Shown here piece after piece: positions 36,557 to 48,789 of a stretch of 64,000 nucleotides of DNA. Numbering within the stretch: position 1 is the stretch's first letter; every line of letters starts with the position of its first letter. This stretch comes from Cenococcum geophilum 1.58 (Eukaryota > Ascomycota > Dothideomycetes > Gloniales > Gloniaceae), in assembly GCA_001692895.1 (NCBI GenBank), contig KV748187.1, positions 1,747,715-1,811,714 on the forward strand, given 5' to 3'. A program made the position numbers and the translations under genes. The notes under the pieces are model-generated. The model had not been told where the DNA came from, ran no database searches, and saw nothing but the letters and a program-made list of their open reading frames with translations.

Positions 36557-38128
36557 TTACCTCAGCAGGCTCAGACGCGATTTTTTAGCTAGCATCGGAA
36601 TAACCTACGCCGTCTTCCGAATTGCAAAATCACGTCTGAGAGGGTTTGGCGAGTTTTGTTAAAAGCATAAGCAAAATCCGCAAAACGGATATTGCGGATA
36701 TCTAATTCATTTATTCATATAACGCGTTATTATTACCAAAAGTTAATATAATATTTTTAAGACCTAGGGCTTCTAAATGGTGCGAATTTTATAATACGGC
36801 TATCGCTCAGTCCTAACATTAATTTCGTTAAAGTTAAAAAACGCGTTATTAAAAGTATAAGCACATATTATATCTTATTAAATAGTCTGCTAATATAGAT
36901 AAAACTATACAGATATATAGATATCTACTACTTAAAGCTATTGCAACACTTAGTAGGTGCTATAGTTGGGTCCTTTTTTAAAAATATCCTCGTTTAGCCC
37001 GGAGTGCCTCTACTACTACTAGGGGTAAGCTTTGAGTAGAGCCTTGTGTAGAGCCTTAGTAGAGCTTCGTGCAGAGCTTCGTGCAGAGCTTCGTGCAGAG
37101 CCTCGTGCAGAGCTTCGTGCAGAGCCTCGTGCAGAGCCACGTACAGGCGTGCAGACGTGTAAATGTGCAGACGTGCAGACGTGTAGATGTGCAGACGTGC
37201 AGACNTTCGTACGGGCGATCGATTGCAGAGACGTTTGTAGAGACGGGCGTTCGTACGGGCAATTGTAGAACCTTCCTAGTATATTAGTGCTGCGTGTTAG
37301 TAGAGCTTTTACAGAGCTTCGTGCAGAGCTTTTGCAGAGCTTCGTGCAGAGCCTTGTGTAGAGCTTTGGTAGAGCTTCGTGCAGAACTTAATGCAGAGCT
37401 TCGTGCAGAGCTCCTTGCAGAGCTTCGTGTAGAGCTTCGTGCAGAGCTTCGAGCAGAGCTTCATGCAGAGATTCGAGCAGAGATTCGAGCAGAGCTTCGT
37501 GCAGAGCTTCGAGCAGAGCTTCGTGCAGAGCTTCGTGCAGGGCTTCGAGCAGAGCGTCGTGCAGAGCTTCGAGCGGAGCTTCGAGCGGAGCTTCGAGCGG
37601 AGCTTCGTGCGGAGCCTCGTGCAGGGCTTTTGCAGAGCTTTTGCAGAGCTTTGGTAGAGCTCCGTGCAGAGCTCCGTGCAGGTCTCCCCCTGAGCTTCGT
37701 TCCGCAGAGCTCTCGCAAAGCTCCACAGCTCTACGCAGAGGGCTGGCGGCGTGGGCGTGGACGTAAGCGTTCAGCGTTGGTGTTTACTGAGCGGCTCGGC
37801 GGTGCAGAGGTAGAATTGGGGCGTCTACGGCGACGAATTCCTCTTAACGTCGCGCGCGTATAAGGAGCTAAAGATCTTATAACTTATAGAGTAGGCTTTT
37901 CTCTATAATTTGGTGTAATTTTTATGTCGACAGGTGTTGTAGAAGGGTAGATTAATTTTGTTAAAGTTAATAAGGTCTTCTTATATAAACCGTGTTTAGG
38001 TTTTCCTACAAATCTCGCCAAAGTCTCTCAGACCAAGAAAACGATTGCCGTCCTAAATCAGCCTAGCGGACGGTGCGGATATTCCTATATCCGCACAATC
38101 GATTTCTTGGTCTGAGCTTCTGAGGTAA
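36557..38128. mobile_element. Element H: Mutator-like non-autonomous transposon, 9-bp TSD
   Basis: The ends TTACCTCAGCAGGCTCAGAC (left) and GTCTGAGCTTCTGAGGTAA (right) are inverted copies. The exact 9-bp duplication GCCGCTTTG flanks them (36548-36556 and 38129-38137). As in element L, each end folds back on itself: GGTCTGAG with CTCAGACC arms on the right around 38018-38116, and GCTCAGACGCGATTTT with AAAATCACGTCTGAG on the left around 36569-36640. The 1572 bp have no transposase and are dominated by 12-bp minisatellites. Same family as L and I. Confidence 0.85.
37033..37720. repeat. 12-bp minisatellite arrays in element H
   Basis: Two arrays of GAGCTTCGTGCA-type units (37060-37140 and 37300-37690). 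Between them is a short array of GTGCAGAC/GTGTAGAT 8-mers (37145-37205) that contains an N at 37205. A 12-bp unit keeps every frame open, giving long artificial frames such as 37294-37863 with ELRA repeats. Confidence 0.9.
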
Positions 38129-38137
38129 GCCGCTTTG

Positions 38138-38416
38138 CCCGCGTACCAGCGCCACTGCAGCTCATTGTCCACGATCACACCGTCGACCGCGTCGTCCCAT
38201 GCGACTGGCGTCTGGCGTCCTGTCTCACGATCGAAGCTGACCAGGACTTGGGCCTCGAAGATGGAATGCTGAGGGACATATGCACTAACCCGGCTCCAAG
38301 CTACAATTTGACCAAGTCACTGACCATTAGTAGATGGTGTTCATGCAGCGCAGAACCATATCAGCTTCGGTCTTAACCCGTTTATAACACCAGAGGAGCT
38401 GTCCCAGGCCGAGCAT
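38138..38416 (-). pseudogene. Gene remnant ending at element H
   Basis: A minus-strand frame from ATG 38416 (MLGLGQLLWCYKRVKTEADM, then VLRCMNTIY) is followed by a stop. A plausible AG near 38255 opens a second coding-like piece, HSIFEAQVLVSFDRETGRQT and then PVAWDDAVDGVIVDNELQWRWYAGKAA. That piece runs to the target duplication of H; across the insertion it would stop one or two codons later. Composition is non-RIP. I do not recognise the protein. It may be a decayed two-exon gene or the last exons of one. Confidence 0.35.
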
Positions 38417-41400
38417 GATGGTTGGTTAGATCTGTCAATAGTCAGGCGGCACGACTCCCACAAAATAGATGGAAATGGGGAACACATGAATGGAATTATA
38501 TGGGAAACATAGTATAATATGCGTTCTGGTTGCCTTGAACAAATCTAGATATGAACGTGCAATAAAGTCTCTTCCAGGCATGGCCTCCTCGACCACTAGG
38601 TGCTGTCCGCACGTCCCATACTCGACGAGGCTTGGAGGAGGCCCTATTCCTTCAGCGGACCCGCCTCGCCTATTTCACACTCTTTTCGCACGCAAAAAGC
38701 AGTTATTATCCAACAAAGCCACTCTCACCTGGTAAGGTTTATTATGAGCATGAGCTAAAAAGCGGCCGTGAACTGGCTCGCACGCCCATCCTCAGTCTGT
38801 TTGACAGGGATTGAATCCTTCAGGCACAGACCACTTACCACCCGCACTCCCTCAGAAGGATGCTGTTGAGCTCGCTAGTACTGTGCTCAGATACTATATG
38901 TAAATGTTCTTAAAATCTCCGGGCATGACACGGGTCGTATCCCCCACAATGCGGTGATGTATGGTCGCCATATATAAAGTCCGAGCCTATTGCTTCCTTG
39001 TTCGTTTCAAAGGATCGGGCTTTTAATCCGGCAAAGCAGGAGCGAATTCGCGTATATTCTGGCATCTTAATTATACCACTCGGAAGCAACGGAAGAATTA
39101 AAGTAACGTAAACATCGATTAAGTTATTGGCTGTTGCAAACTAAAAGAGGTAATATCTGCCTTTATAACGGCAAAAAAAAGTACATAAATATGAGAGCTA
39201 ATTCGACTTATATAATTTATTTTTGTAGGATTAAGTAACAAAATTCTTTTAGGCATTTAGGTTAAAAAAACTTGTCAGCTCTGTAGGTCTGGAGATACAA
39301 TAATCATTTTCAGTAATCCGGTAGTGGAATTGTTCGAGCGCCCCTCGCCAAGACTAAAAAGCGGCAGAGCGTCAGACCCCGCGGTACCGTGGTGATAACC
39401 ATAGAGTTAATGCAAGAATTTCCCCAACAGCCATTGCGTGTTATAATATTCTAAGGTTTGAACTTCTGTTGTTTCGTGCTTGTATACAGGTCACTGTTGA
39501 CTCCCTAGCTAACGTCATTTGACAGCCTTTAATACGGCGATGGTCGCCACGACAACAGTGGCAGGCGAACTCAGATAAAGGTGTGAATAGCGCATCGTAT
39601 AGTATCGTGAAAGGCAATAGCGCTGGGGAGTCGGGTATAACACGAAGGTAAATAAGTGTGGCCTTGCTGTCGAAAGCATCTCGAGTCCACGAAGGTGGAG
39701 AGGTAGCCTATTCGAGAGTTTGGATCGACACTTGGTTGTAGAATAATCGTGGGTATCGTTGAGAGATTGTAGGGTTACGGGAGCGCCCATTTATCGAGTG
39801 AGTTCTATCTCCTTTAGTAACACATCTAGCCCAGACTAGCAAGAACGTTGAAATAGCCTAACTACGAAGATCGCCAAGACGGATTCGAGACGGCAGGGTG
39901 AGCAGCATCTCAGTAGGCAATAACCCTCCGTCCTCCTACAAGTGTCGTCTCCATCCAATAGATATAGTTTTCGAAGGCCCACGTTAAGCGCCGCGGTGGT
40001 AGATATTCCGGTGAGGCTGAGATAGGCTCCAGAGGGCGGGCGGCTCGGGTACAGGCCCTGCTCTGCTTGTATAAGTCATGTCAGGGAATGGTAGGCCTAA
40101 ACTAGCATTGTCGTCTACGGCGTACATTGATGCTAACGGCGGTGAAATGACATAGGAAAATACCCTGCTGATCCGGCCGAAGTGGCCTCGCCCAACTCAG
40201 CAGGAGGCTGGTCTAAAGAGGCCGTAATCGGCGCTACGGCTTTAGTTATTATGATCCTGCTACCATGTTCGGGTGTTTTGTGGAAAAATATTAAAGTAAG
40301 GGCGTTCCGTAGGAGGTGGTGGAATCGAGTGTGTGGACGAGCATCTCGTAAGTATTAGCTTCGCTAGTCCTTGCTCGGATCAGTCTTCCCATCTACGCCT
40401 TCGCTGGCAAAGGTCGTACGGCTATTATTGGTGCCGGACGGTGTGGCAACCAAATTGATTAAAGAGCCACTTTTCCTGATAGGCCTAGCGTCATGTGCTC
40501 ATGTATAAAGGGATTTTACGTACCGTTCAAAGTTCTAGTAGTCTGCGGCTCTAAATAAGCCGGCCGAAGGGTTCCTTTAAAGTTCCAGGGAGGCCCGCTG
40601 ACCGATGCAGGTACCGATTCAGATATTGAGACGGGTATACTACCCAAAAATCACGGGGATGATGGGGTTCTTATCGTTCTTAATACGCTTATGTCAGAGA
40701 CCCTAAGGGAGCAGGAAGCCCAGGCTTCGACAAGGAGACAGCGCTTGGTATCTGACCAGGAAGTAAAGCTGGAGAACGAATCGAGTGCCGGGCCACAAGC
40801 ACAGTCAAACGTTGTGCCGAAGCTTCCTCTAGCGGGCGCTGAGAGCAATAGCGGTCGTTCAAGTGTTGTTGGAGCATGGAATGTCGAACTACCTGCCGCA
40901 AGGATAAGACAGCAAGAGGACTATCGTGACACGGTCAGTCGGATGCGAGGGTTCCGGCTGGAACGACATCGTTAGTTCGATTTAGTAGGAGACGAGAGTC
41001 GACTTAAGGGGAAATGTTGCGGTCGGTACAGAGTGAAAACGTGCAACTGGGCAGGACGGGAGGGACGGTTGCAGTTTGCAACAAGCTGGTTTAAGGGAGA
41101 GGTAGCTTGGGCTGTAATGTAATAGAATCTCTGTGACTTGTGAATGATGAGTTTGGAGACGTAGTGTGATGACTTCAGAGGTAGAGGGCTATCAGACGAG
41201 AAGAACGAAGGTGCGAAGCGGCTGGCGAAAAGCCCAGCGTTGGGCACGAAAGCTTGGCACTGTAGAAGAGGGAATGCCCGCTTTTCGAATTCACCACCGG
41301 GACGTCCTTCGCTGCGAGGCCTGGTACGTAAGTCGCGGCCGCTTTTAAAGGGACACTGCTACTTTGTAGCTACAGAGCTCGTCAGCCACGCTGCGCACAG

Positions 41401-42732
41401 ATATATTTATATACTAAAGATATAAGTGCTCGAAATGTTGCCTCCGCAAAACAGCCGCCTTCCAGTTGAGCCGCCTCAAATGCCACATACCGCAGAGTCC
41501 TCCAAGCAGACTCGGTATTTCCTCACCAGCGCGGACTATGCCGGAAGGGCGACACTCCTAGCACAAGCCCAATTTTGCGGATGCAAAAGCAATTGGCAGC
41601 TGATGAAAGAGTCCTCTAGGATCGTGGAAATGTACTAACAAGAAAGTATCTGGGCGCGGTCTCACCGACACGAAATGGAAAGTCCTTTTCGCTTGTTGAG
41701 ACGCGGGCACCTTTCTGGGTGCCCCTTCGCACAACAGCTTGGCATATACTTGGATTAGCAACAGCGTTAGTTTAGCGGTGTCGGTTGAACAAAGAGGTAG
41801 ACGATATTGCGTAAGTTCCCTGATTCTGGCCCACTAAGAGCTTGCTACCTCATAATAGTGCCGACGCTAATGTCCTCAGGCTAAAATACACCAGGGAAAA
41901 TACGCACCACCGGGTACGAGAGTTGTATTTACCAAGCTTCGTGCTAGTCTAGTCGTCCTGAAATAACAGGCAACTATGGCATGAGTAGTGAATACTGCCC
42001 CACTTCCCGAAGCTCCTTAGTCGCTAGACGAGGGCACTACCGTGACCATACGCCCTCCGCCCTTCTATTAGGCAAACGCTCAACCCTGCTCGCGGTAGAT
42101 TCCCGAGAGATGGTTCCCCTTATCTGTCGGGTTACGGGCGCATTAACGTGGCAAGGCAAAAGCGTGGGTCTCCATAGGTTAAAGTTTATGCAGTCCATTA
42201 GGAGGACAAATGTAACTGGGTAGTATAGCTGTTCTCATTATCCTCCAAGCTATTTACGCTAATAAAGGCCCTTCGGTCCTGTAACTAGATTGCTTACTCC
42301 AAAAGCTAAAATATATTAGTAAGGCCTTTACAAAGATAAAAATCTTAATAGAACGGTTATAGCAGGGCTAGATATTCCAGTTTATATTTTCCTCTCTACC
42401 ACTCCTACACCCCGGTTAGCATTGTGCTTATACAATTCTAGATTTAACTCCTTTTGTTGCGAAAGAAGCTCTAGCCGTTGTTATTAAGGTATATAACACC
42501 CTTTACTATACAAAAGCTCTACCGGCAGCCTGGACTACCGGCCTAATTCTAAGCATCGTCCTTTATTATCAAAGCGCAGCAGTTCTTTTCGGCGACTTAA
42601 CATCTGTCAGCAGGCCCTGGGTGTAAAGAGTAAAAGGGAACCGATGACCCTAGTAAAACCAGCAGAAATCTAAAGCTTATAAATAATCCTAGATAAAGCT
42701 ATAACGTAATCTACTAGCAAGTGGTGGTTACC
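38417..42732. other. 4.3 kb non-repetitive stretch without a recognisable gene
   Basis: Base composition is near normal to about 42.2 kb, then AT-rich. Several frames of 60-95 codons exist (for example 40691-40975, a Gln/Glu/Arg/Ser-rich 94-codon frame, and 41426-41638) but overlap frames on the other strand and show no domain, signal peptide or clear splice pattern. The stretch lies between H and I, which are inverted relative to each other. I see no tRNA or other RNA gene. Confidence 0.45.
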
Positions 42733-43385
42733 TTACCTCAGCGAGCTCAGACCAAGAAATCGATTGTGCGGATATAGGAATATCCGCACTGTCCGCTAAG
42801 CTGATTTAGGACGGCAATCGTTTTCGTAGTCTAAGAGACTTTGGTGAGATTTATAGGAAAACCTAAACACGGTTTATATAAGAAGACCTTATTAACTTTA
42901 ATAAAATTAATCTACCCTCCTATAACACCTCTTAATATAAAAATTACACTAAATTATAGAGAAAAGCCTACTCTATAAGTTATAAGATCTTTAGCTCCTT
43001 ATATACGCGCGATATTAAGAGGAGTTCGTTACCGCAGAGACTCTAATTCTACTGCCCTATTAAGGCGCGTAATAAACACGCTTACGCCTACGCCACCAGC
43101 CCTCTTCGCAACTAGTGGGTATTCTATCTATTTAATTTATTTACTTTATAGCCCTTTATAGGTTATAGTGTAGGCCTTAATAGAGTTATAAGCTCCGCGT
43201 CTGTGTAAAGCTGTAGAGCTTTATAAGAGCTTTGCAGAACGAAGCTTATAGGGAGACCTATACGGAGCTCTGCATAGAGCTCTACTAAGGCTCTATAGAG
43301 GCTCTGCTCGAGGCTCTGCTTAAAGCTCTACTTAAAGCTCTACTTAAGGCTCTGCTTAAAGCCCTATCCCTTTGTATAGCAAAAC
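42733..43385. mobile_element. Element I: incomplete Mutator-like copy, inverted relative to H
   Basis: It begins TTACCTCAGCGAGCTCAGAC and matches the reverse complement of the right part of H (37.75-38.13 kb) for at least 400 bp, including the terminal hairpin and the attaa...ttaataa block. It then reaches a decayed 12-bp repeat zone (ggctctgctcgaggctctgct, 43290-43380). More C->T/G->A changes than in H. I found no second end or matching 9-bp duplication, so it is probably truncated. Confidence 0.7.
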
Positions 43386-44144
43386 GGACTTTTTATATTA
43401 GGCGCTTTAGGCGCTCCTACCTGGGTTAGCATGCTGTAGGCACCCTAGCTAGCGTGATTTTATTAGCAAGCCTCACCAAAACACGTCAATATTGCGATGC
43501 CGATGAGATACTATAGTAGGCCACCACTAAAAACAGCTCTATATTTTTTTAATAAAGTTAGGCAAAAAGTCGCGATATATAACGTCATGGCTATAGGTTT
43601 CCGCCTTTCCTCTATTAACCAGCTACTAACTATATAGGAAAATCCTCTATTAGAGTCCTCTCCTAAATTGCTACCACCTACCCACTTTATACGCGTTCTT
43701 AACGTTAATAAAGATAAGCTAGTAAAGGACCAGCTTAAGGTTATAAGGGAGGATATGCTGTATACATTAAATAAGATATATTAAGTGCTATAAGTGGTTA
43801 AACGGTTTAACTAGCGGTTATTTAATATAGAGGATCGATTAAAGGCAGTAGAGGAGGGCTTAAAGGATGCTAAGAAGGACGCTGTAGTAAAGGCTTAATT
43901 AGCTTTAGAGTCTTAATATTAGAGGTATAAGGAAGTAGAGGACCTAAAATAGTTACCTAGTCGTCGCCTACTAAATAAAAGTTGTTAAAGCACCGAAGGC
44001 ATAAAGGAAGCCTATAGGCCTTGCATTTATATACTATTTACCTAACCTTTATTATAAGCTTCTTTACCTCCTTCCATCTATATATCTCGTCAGGAAAACG
44101 GGAAGTGGCGCAGGAAATTTGGTTTCGCTAAAAGTGTTTTTAGG

Positions 44145-44300
44145 GCCCGGGGCTAGCTTTCCGCCATATTAGCTAACCCCCCCTAGCCCGGGGCCAGCTT
44201 TTAGCNATATTAGCTGACCCCCCCTAGCCTAGGGCTAGCTTTTAGCTATATTAGCTAACCCCCCCTAGCCTAGGGCTAGCTTTTAGCCATATTAGCTAAG
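44145..44300. repeat. ~41-bp tandem repeat near left end of J
   Basis: Three to four copies of a unit containing ccggggctagctttt, agccatattagcta and acccccc, with an N at 44206. Related cccgggctag motifs recur near the right end (45545-45650). Confidence 0.7.
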
Positions 44301-44624
44301 CCCTAGAGCTATACGCTAGCACTATGCTAGCTTATAGCTATAAAATAAATATTATTACTATTATTATATTTATTGCTATTAGGGTATTAAATCCTAAAGG
44401 CCTCCGGGCAGGCTCCTAGCAGGCTTCCTAGTAGGCTCCTAGCAAGGACTTTGATTTTCCTTATTATCTAAATCGTCCGAAGTACCATCGGGTCCCCGCT
44501 ATATTCCCGACAGCCTCTACACGTGCCTTTGCATACCCCTTGTACACCTAAATGCCACCTTTACCTTCCTTCCTCCTTACATCCCTCCTACTTAGGGAGG
44601 CACCAGAACGGTAGCCAGAGGACT

Positions 44625-44840
44625 GTGACCAGAACCAGACGACCGTCGCCAGAACCAGACGACCGTCGCCAGAACCAGACGACCGTCGCCAGAACCAGAC
44701 GACCGTCGCCAGAACCAGACGACCGTCGCCAGAACCAGACGACCGTCGCCAGAACCAGACGACCCGTCGCCAGAACCAGACGACCGTCGCCAGAACCAGA
44801 CGACGTCGCCAGAACCAGACGACCGTCGCCAGAGCCAGAC
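44625..44840. repeat. 20-bp minisatellite in J
   Basis: About 11 copies of the unit CCAGAACCAGACGACCGTCG. The same unit in inverse orientation fills 47560-48150 of element K. Confidence 0.9.
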
Positions 44841-45164
44841 GATAATCGTTTAAACGACCAGCCAGCAAACACCCACGATCAATTCAATCGATCGATCGAA
44901 TCGAACTAGAGCCTCGATATCATCCCATTACCAATCAAATCGAATCAAGGCCTCTTAGGGAGGCACCCCAGACGACACTGTTCAAACGTACAGCCAGCGA
45001 ACGCCCAGAGAGAACGATTCGAATCAATATAATCAATCGCAATCAAATCAAGCAGAGCCTTCGATCGGGCCGACCTCTCCCCCGAATTACAGATACAGAC
45101 AGGTAGGCATAGACAAGTAGGCACGACCGGCAGGCACAGACAGGTAGGCACGAACAAGTAGGAC

Positions 45165-45525
45165 GGTCAGACGGTAGGACAGGTAGGACAGGTAGGACAG
45201 GTAGGACAGGTAGGACAGGTAGGACAGGTAGGAAAGGTAGGACAGGTAGGACAGGCAGGACAGGCAGGACAGGCACTAGGCCTAGTTAGGAAATCAGTAC
45301 ATGGCCGGCGGATCATCGGGAACGCCGCCAATTGACGATTTGGAGACTCTGCGAGAGATATCCCTTATAGCTACTATTAATTTTAAATTTTTGAATTTTG
45401 AATTTTGAATTTTGAATTTTGAATTTTGAATTTTATTATAATTATACATATTGCAGCTATAGGAAATATTATATAAAATGTATAAAACGTATAAAATGTA
45501 TAAAACGTATAAAACGTATAAAATG
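45165..45525. repeat. Three short tandem arrays in J
   Basis: (AGGACAGGT)n at 45168-45270, (TTTTGAATT)n at 45385-45435 and a ~10-bp (GTATAAAACG)n at 45475-45525. Confidence 0.8.
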
Positions 45526-47149
45526 TGTTAATGTTGCTAATATGGCCCCGGGCTAGCCCCGGGCTAGCGTAAATAAGTGTACATGAGCAGATCAGCGGAT
45601 CCAGCTAAAATGACCCCGGGCCAGCCCCGGGCTAGCCCCTGGCTAGCCCCTACCACCCTCCCGTTTTCCTGACGCTAGTACTTTAGTAGGCTCTTATAGC
45701 CTTACTTCCTTATAAAGCTTTTAATAGAATGGTAAGTTCGCGTCTTACACCATCAAATTATAGGTAGTGGGGTTTTAGTAGTAACGTAGGTAGTTCTTTA
45801 ATTTGTTTTATTTTTATAACTAGGCCTAATACTAGATTAATATTGCCTATGTTTTAGTAAGCTTCGATAAAGAAGACGCTCAGTATCGTGCTTATTTAGG
45901 CCTATTTTTTAACTGCCTATAATAACGAGGTTCTATGCCAATTGTATACGGAAACGGCGGTGGGTTTAAAAGGGCCTCCTTACCGTCTAAAAGATCGTCT
46001 TACTAATAATATAGGCGTTGATTACAGCCGCATTAAGTGCCTAAAAGAATAAGGGCAGCTAGGTGCGTATAGTAGTAATCTAGGTGGTGTAGTAGCTTTA
46101 AAGCTAATCGTAAATATTAATGCCGCCTATTTAGTTATTGTAGTCGATAGAGAGCCTAGGAAGCGTTAACTTCTTAATTAAATTATTACCCCAAATATTA
46201 GCTACCAGCTTCTTAAGGAAGGAATTATATACCTGTGGATAACGCCGATTAACTTTATTAACGTCCTTATCGCTATATAAGTGAGCTATCGTTAAAAACC
46301 GTACTAAATTCTTATCCTGCTATACAATAGAAAGCACCAAATTAACTATACTAACGACTACTCCTGTAATAAAGTTAAACGGTAGCCTTTCCTTTCTTTT
46401 ATTAGCCCTTTTATACACCTCTAAATAGTCCTTTAAGTTTAATTAAGCTATGCCAGCTGTAGTAATTCTAAGTCGTTAGAGCACCTGGAGCAATGGAATA
46501 TTTATAAAGTAGTTATCTAAAAATAGGCAAAATTAATAAGCCTAAAAGGGGAGCTGTCGGGTAAGATAGAGGACGCACTTAAAGGTTTTTGAAAGGGCAA
46601 TATCTTAATAATCTATTCGAGAAGGAAGCCTAAAAAAGTAGCTAGGTAAGGTAAATATAAAGCTATAGTAATACCCATATTAATAAAGGCTTAATATCTT
46701 AAAGCCCTTAGGTACTAGCTTACCAGGCAATTTAATTATAGCCATAAATTATCTAGTAAATCTTACCATTATCTTATTAAAGCTAACTATAGATTTAGGT
46801 ATAATATACTTTCTAAACGCCTCGCCTAAAGGAGTCCATCGGGAAAATATGGTACCCTTTTAATGGCCTCAATGGCTGGTGGTTGACGCAATTGGCGCGC
46901 AGTTGAGGTCATTTGGCAACTCGACCGACTAGCCTATGTCGTGTTTTTTTAACACGCAGCCTGCGCGCAGCCTGCGCGCAACCTGCGCGCAACCTGCCAG
47001 CAATCTGCGCATTTGGCAACCATAATTATATTTACCTCTTTTATACTAATAGCATATTTTAAATAAATAAAAGCTACTTTAAAGCTATTTATAAGGCTAG
47101 CAAAATAAATATTATTATTTTAGATAATTTAATATAATATAGCGATGGT

Positions 47150-47510
47150 TCTCTTCTACCTATCTACCTATTGACTTACCTACCTGCCTATATTGCCTAC
47201 CTATCTACATTACCTACCTGTCTATATCGCCTACCTATCTGCATCTACTTGCCTATCTGTATCTGCTTACCTATCTATATCTGCTTACCTGTCTATATCT
47301 ACCTACCTATCTATATTGCCTACCCGTCTGTATCGCCTACCTATCTGTATCTGCTTGCCTATCTATATCTACTTACCTATCTATATCTGCCTACCTGTCT
47401 GCATCTGCTTACCTATCTGTATCTGCTTACCTGTCTGTATCTACCTACCTGTCTACATCTGCCTACCCGTCAGTATCTCCCTGTTTGTGCCTACCTGTCT
47501 GTGCTACCTT
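47150..47510. repeat. Pyrimidine-rich tandem array in K
   Basis: About 17 imperfect copies of a ~20-bp unit of the type TATCTGTATCTGCTTACC. Open frames through it (YLP/ICL repeats) are artefacts. Confidence 0.8.
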
Positions 47511-47559
47511 AATTCGATTAATCGATCGAATCGTTTATAGTGTTCGCTGGCTAGTCGTT

Positions 47560-48150
47560 ATCGTCTGGCTCTAGCAACAGTCGTCTGGTTCTGGCGATGG
47601 TCGTCTGACTCTGGAGACGGTCGTCTGGTTTTGGCGACAGTCGTCTGACTCTGGAGACGGTCGTCTGGTTCTGGTAACGGTCGTCTGGTTCTGGCGACGG
47701 TCGTCTGGTTCTAGCGACAGTTGTCTGGCTCTGGCGATAGTCGTCTGGTTCTGGCGACGGTCATCTGGTTCTGGCGACGGTCGTCTGGTTCTGGCGACGG
47801 TCGTCTGGTTCTAGCAACAGTTGTCTGGCTCTGGCGATAGTCGTCTGGCTCTGACGACGGTCGTCTGGTTCTGGCGACGGTCGTCTGGGCTCTGGCGACG
47901 GTCGTCTGGTTCTGGTACGGTCGTCTGGTTCTGGTAACGGTCGTCTGGTTCTGGCGACGGTCGTCTGGTTCTAGCGACAGTTGTCTGGCTCTGGCGATAG
48001 TCGTCTGGCTCTGACGACGGTCGTCTGGTTCTGGCGACGGTCGTCTGGTTCTGGTAACGGTCGTCTGGTTCTGGTAACGGTCGTCTGGTTCTGGCGACGG
48101 TCGTCTGGTTCTAGCGATAGTCATCTAGTTCTAGCAACGGTCCTCTGCTG
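47560..48150. repeat. 20-bp minisatellite in K
   Basis: About 29 copies of GGTCGTCTGGTTCTGGCGAC, the reverse complement of the J array unit, with a few indels. Confidence 0.9.
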
Positions 48151-48259
48151 GCTGCCGTTCTAGTGCCTCCTAGGTAGGGAGGATGTAAGGAAGGAAGGAA
48201 GGGTAAAAAATAAGGCGGCTACATAGGCAGAGACACGTGTAGACGCTATCGGGAATATA

Positions 48260-48690
48260 GCGGGGACCCGATGCAGAGCTTCGTGTAGAGCCTCCGTACG
48301 CAGAGCTTCACGCAGAGCTTCGCGCAGAGCCTTGTGCAGAGCCTCTGTACGTAGAGCTTCGTATAGAGCTTCGTGTAGAGCTTCGTGTAGAGCCTCCGTA
48401 TGCAGAGCTTCGCGCCAGAGCCTCGTGCAGAGCTTCGTGTAGAGCCTCCGTACGCAGAGCTTCGCGCAGAGCCTCGTGCAGAGCTTCGTGCAGAGCTTCG
48501 TGCAGAGCCTCCGTACGCAGAGGCCTCGCGCAGAGCCTCGTGCAGAGCCTCTGTACGTAGAGCTTCGTGCAGAGGCTTCGTGCAGAGCTTCGTGCAGAGC
48601 TTCGTGCAGAGCTTCGTGCAGAGCCTCTGTACGCAGAGCTTCGTGTAGAGCTTCGTGTAGAGCCTCGTGCAGAGCCTCTAAGTAATAAGA
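48260..48690. repeat. 12-bp minisatellite in K
   Basis: Units of the type CAGAGCTTCGTG with CCTCCGTACG variants. The unit is shared with the Mutator-like element H, suggesting exchange between unrelated elements. Confidence 0.85.
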
Positions 48691-48789
48691 CTATATAAGA
48701 TTGTATAAGATTATATTAGATAATATATAATAGTTAAATATATAGCATATAACTTTACCTTAATTACATGTTAAGAAATATATAGTTAC

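Larger units (their letters stand above)
44089..45674. mobile_element. Element J: non-autonomous element with 16-bp inverted ends
   Basis: CGTCAGGAAAACGGGA at 44089 is inverted as TCCCGTTTTCCTGACG ending 45674. The interior (1.6 kb) is almost entirely tandem repeats and GC-rich ctagcccggggc motifs near both ends. No protein is encoded. I could not see a convincing target duplication. The right flank reads CTAG|T, so a Helitron-like insertion is possible but unproven. Confidence 0.6.
43390..46836 (+). pseudogene. Unidentified degenerate mobile-element coding region, split by J
   Basis: Plus-strand reading gives coding-like stretches with RIP stops: FRLSSIN.LLTI near 43600, then LVKD.LKVIREDMLYTLNKIY and a coiled-coil-like part with RLKAVEEGLKDAKKDAVVKA (43700-43900). 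Beyond element J it continues with RL.PSNYR.WGFSSNVGSSL (45750) and VDYSRIKCLKEQG.LGAYSS (46015). I cannot assign a family. Its left border with I and right border with K are not resolved. Confidence 0.4.

Noticed and set aside
37294-37863. 189-codon plus-strand frame with ELRAELRAE repeats, and long minus-strand frames over it
   Set aside because: The 12-bp minisatellite keeps all frames open; no start context, domain or non-repeat coding sequence supports a gene.
40691-40975. 94-codon plus-strand frame
   Set aside because: Overlaps similar-length minus-strand frames and has no domain or supporting context; left as unassigned.
36557-43385. One large composite transposon bounded by H and I
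   Set aside because: H has its own exact 9-bp duplication on both sides, so it inserted alone.
44523-44909. Frames of ~90-130 codons with PEPDDRRQNQ or WFWRRSSGSG repeats (also 47711-48163)
   Set aside because: They are translations of the 20-bp minisatellite on both strands.
47171-47540. 113-115 codon frames of YLP/ICL repeats
   Set aside because: Tandem pyrimidine-rich array; two overlapping frames equally open.
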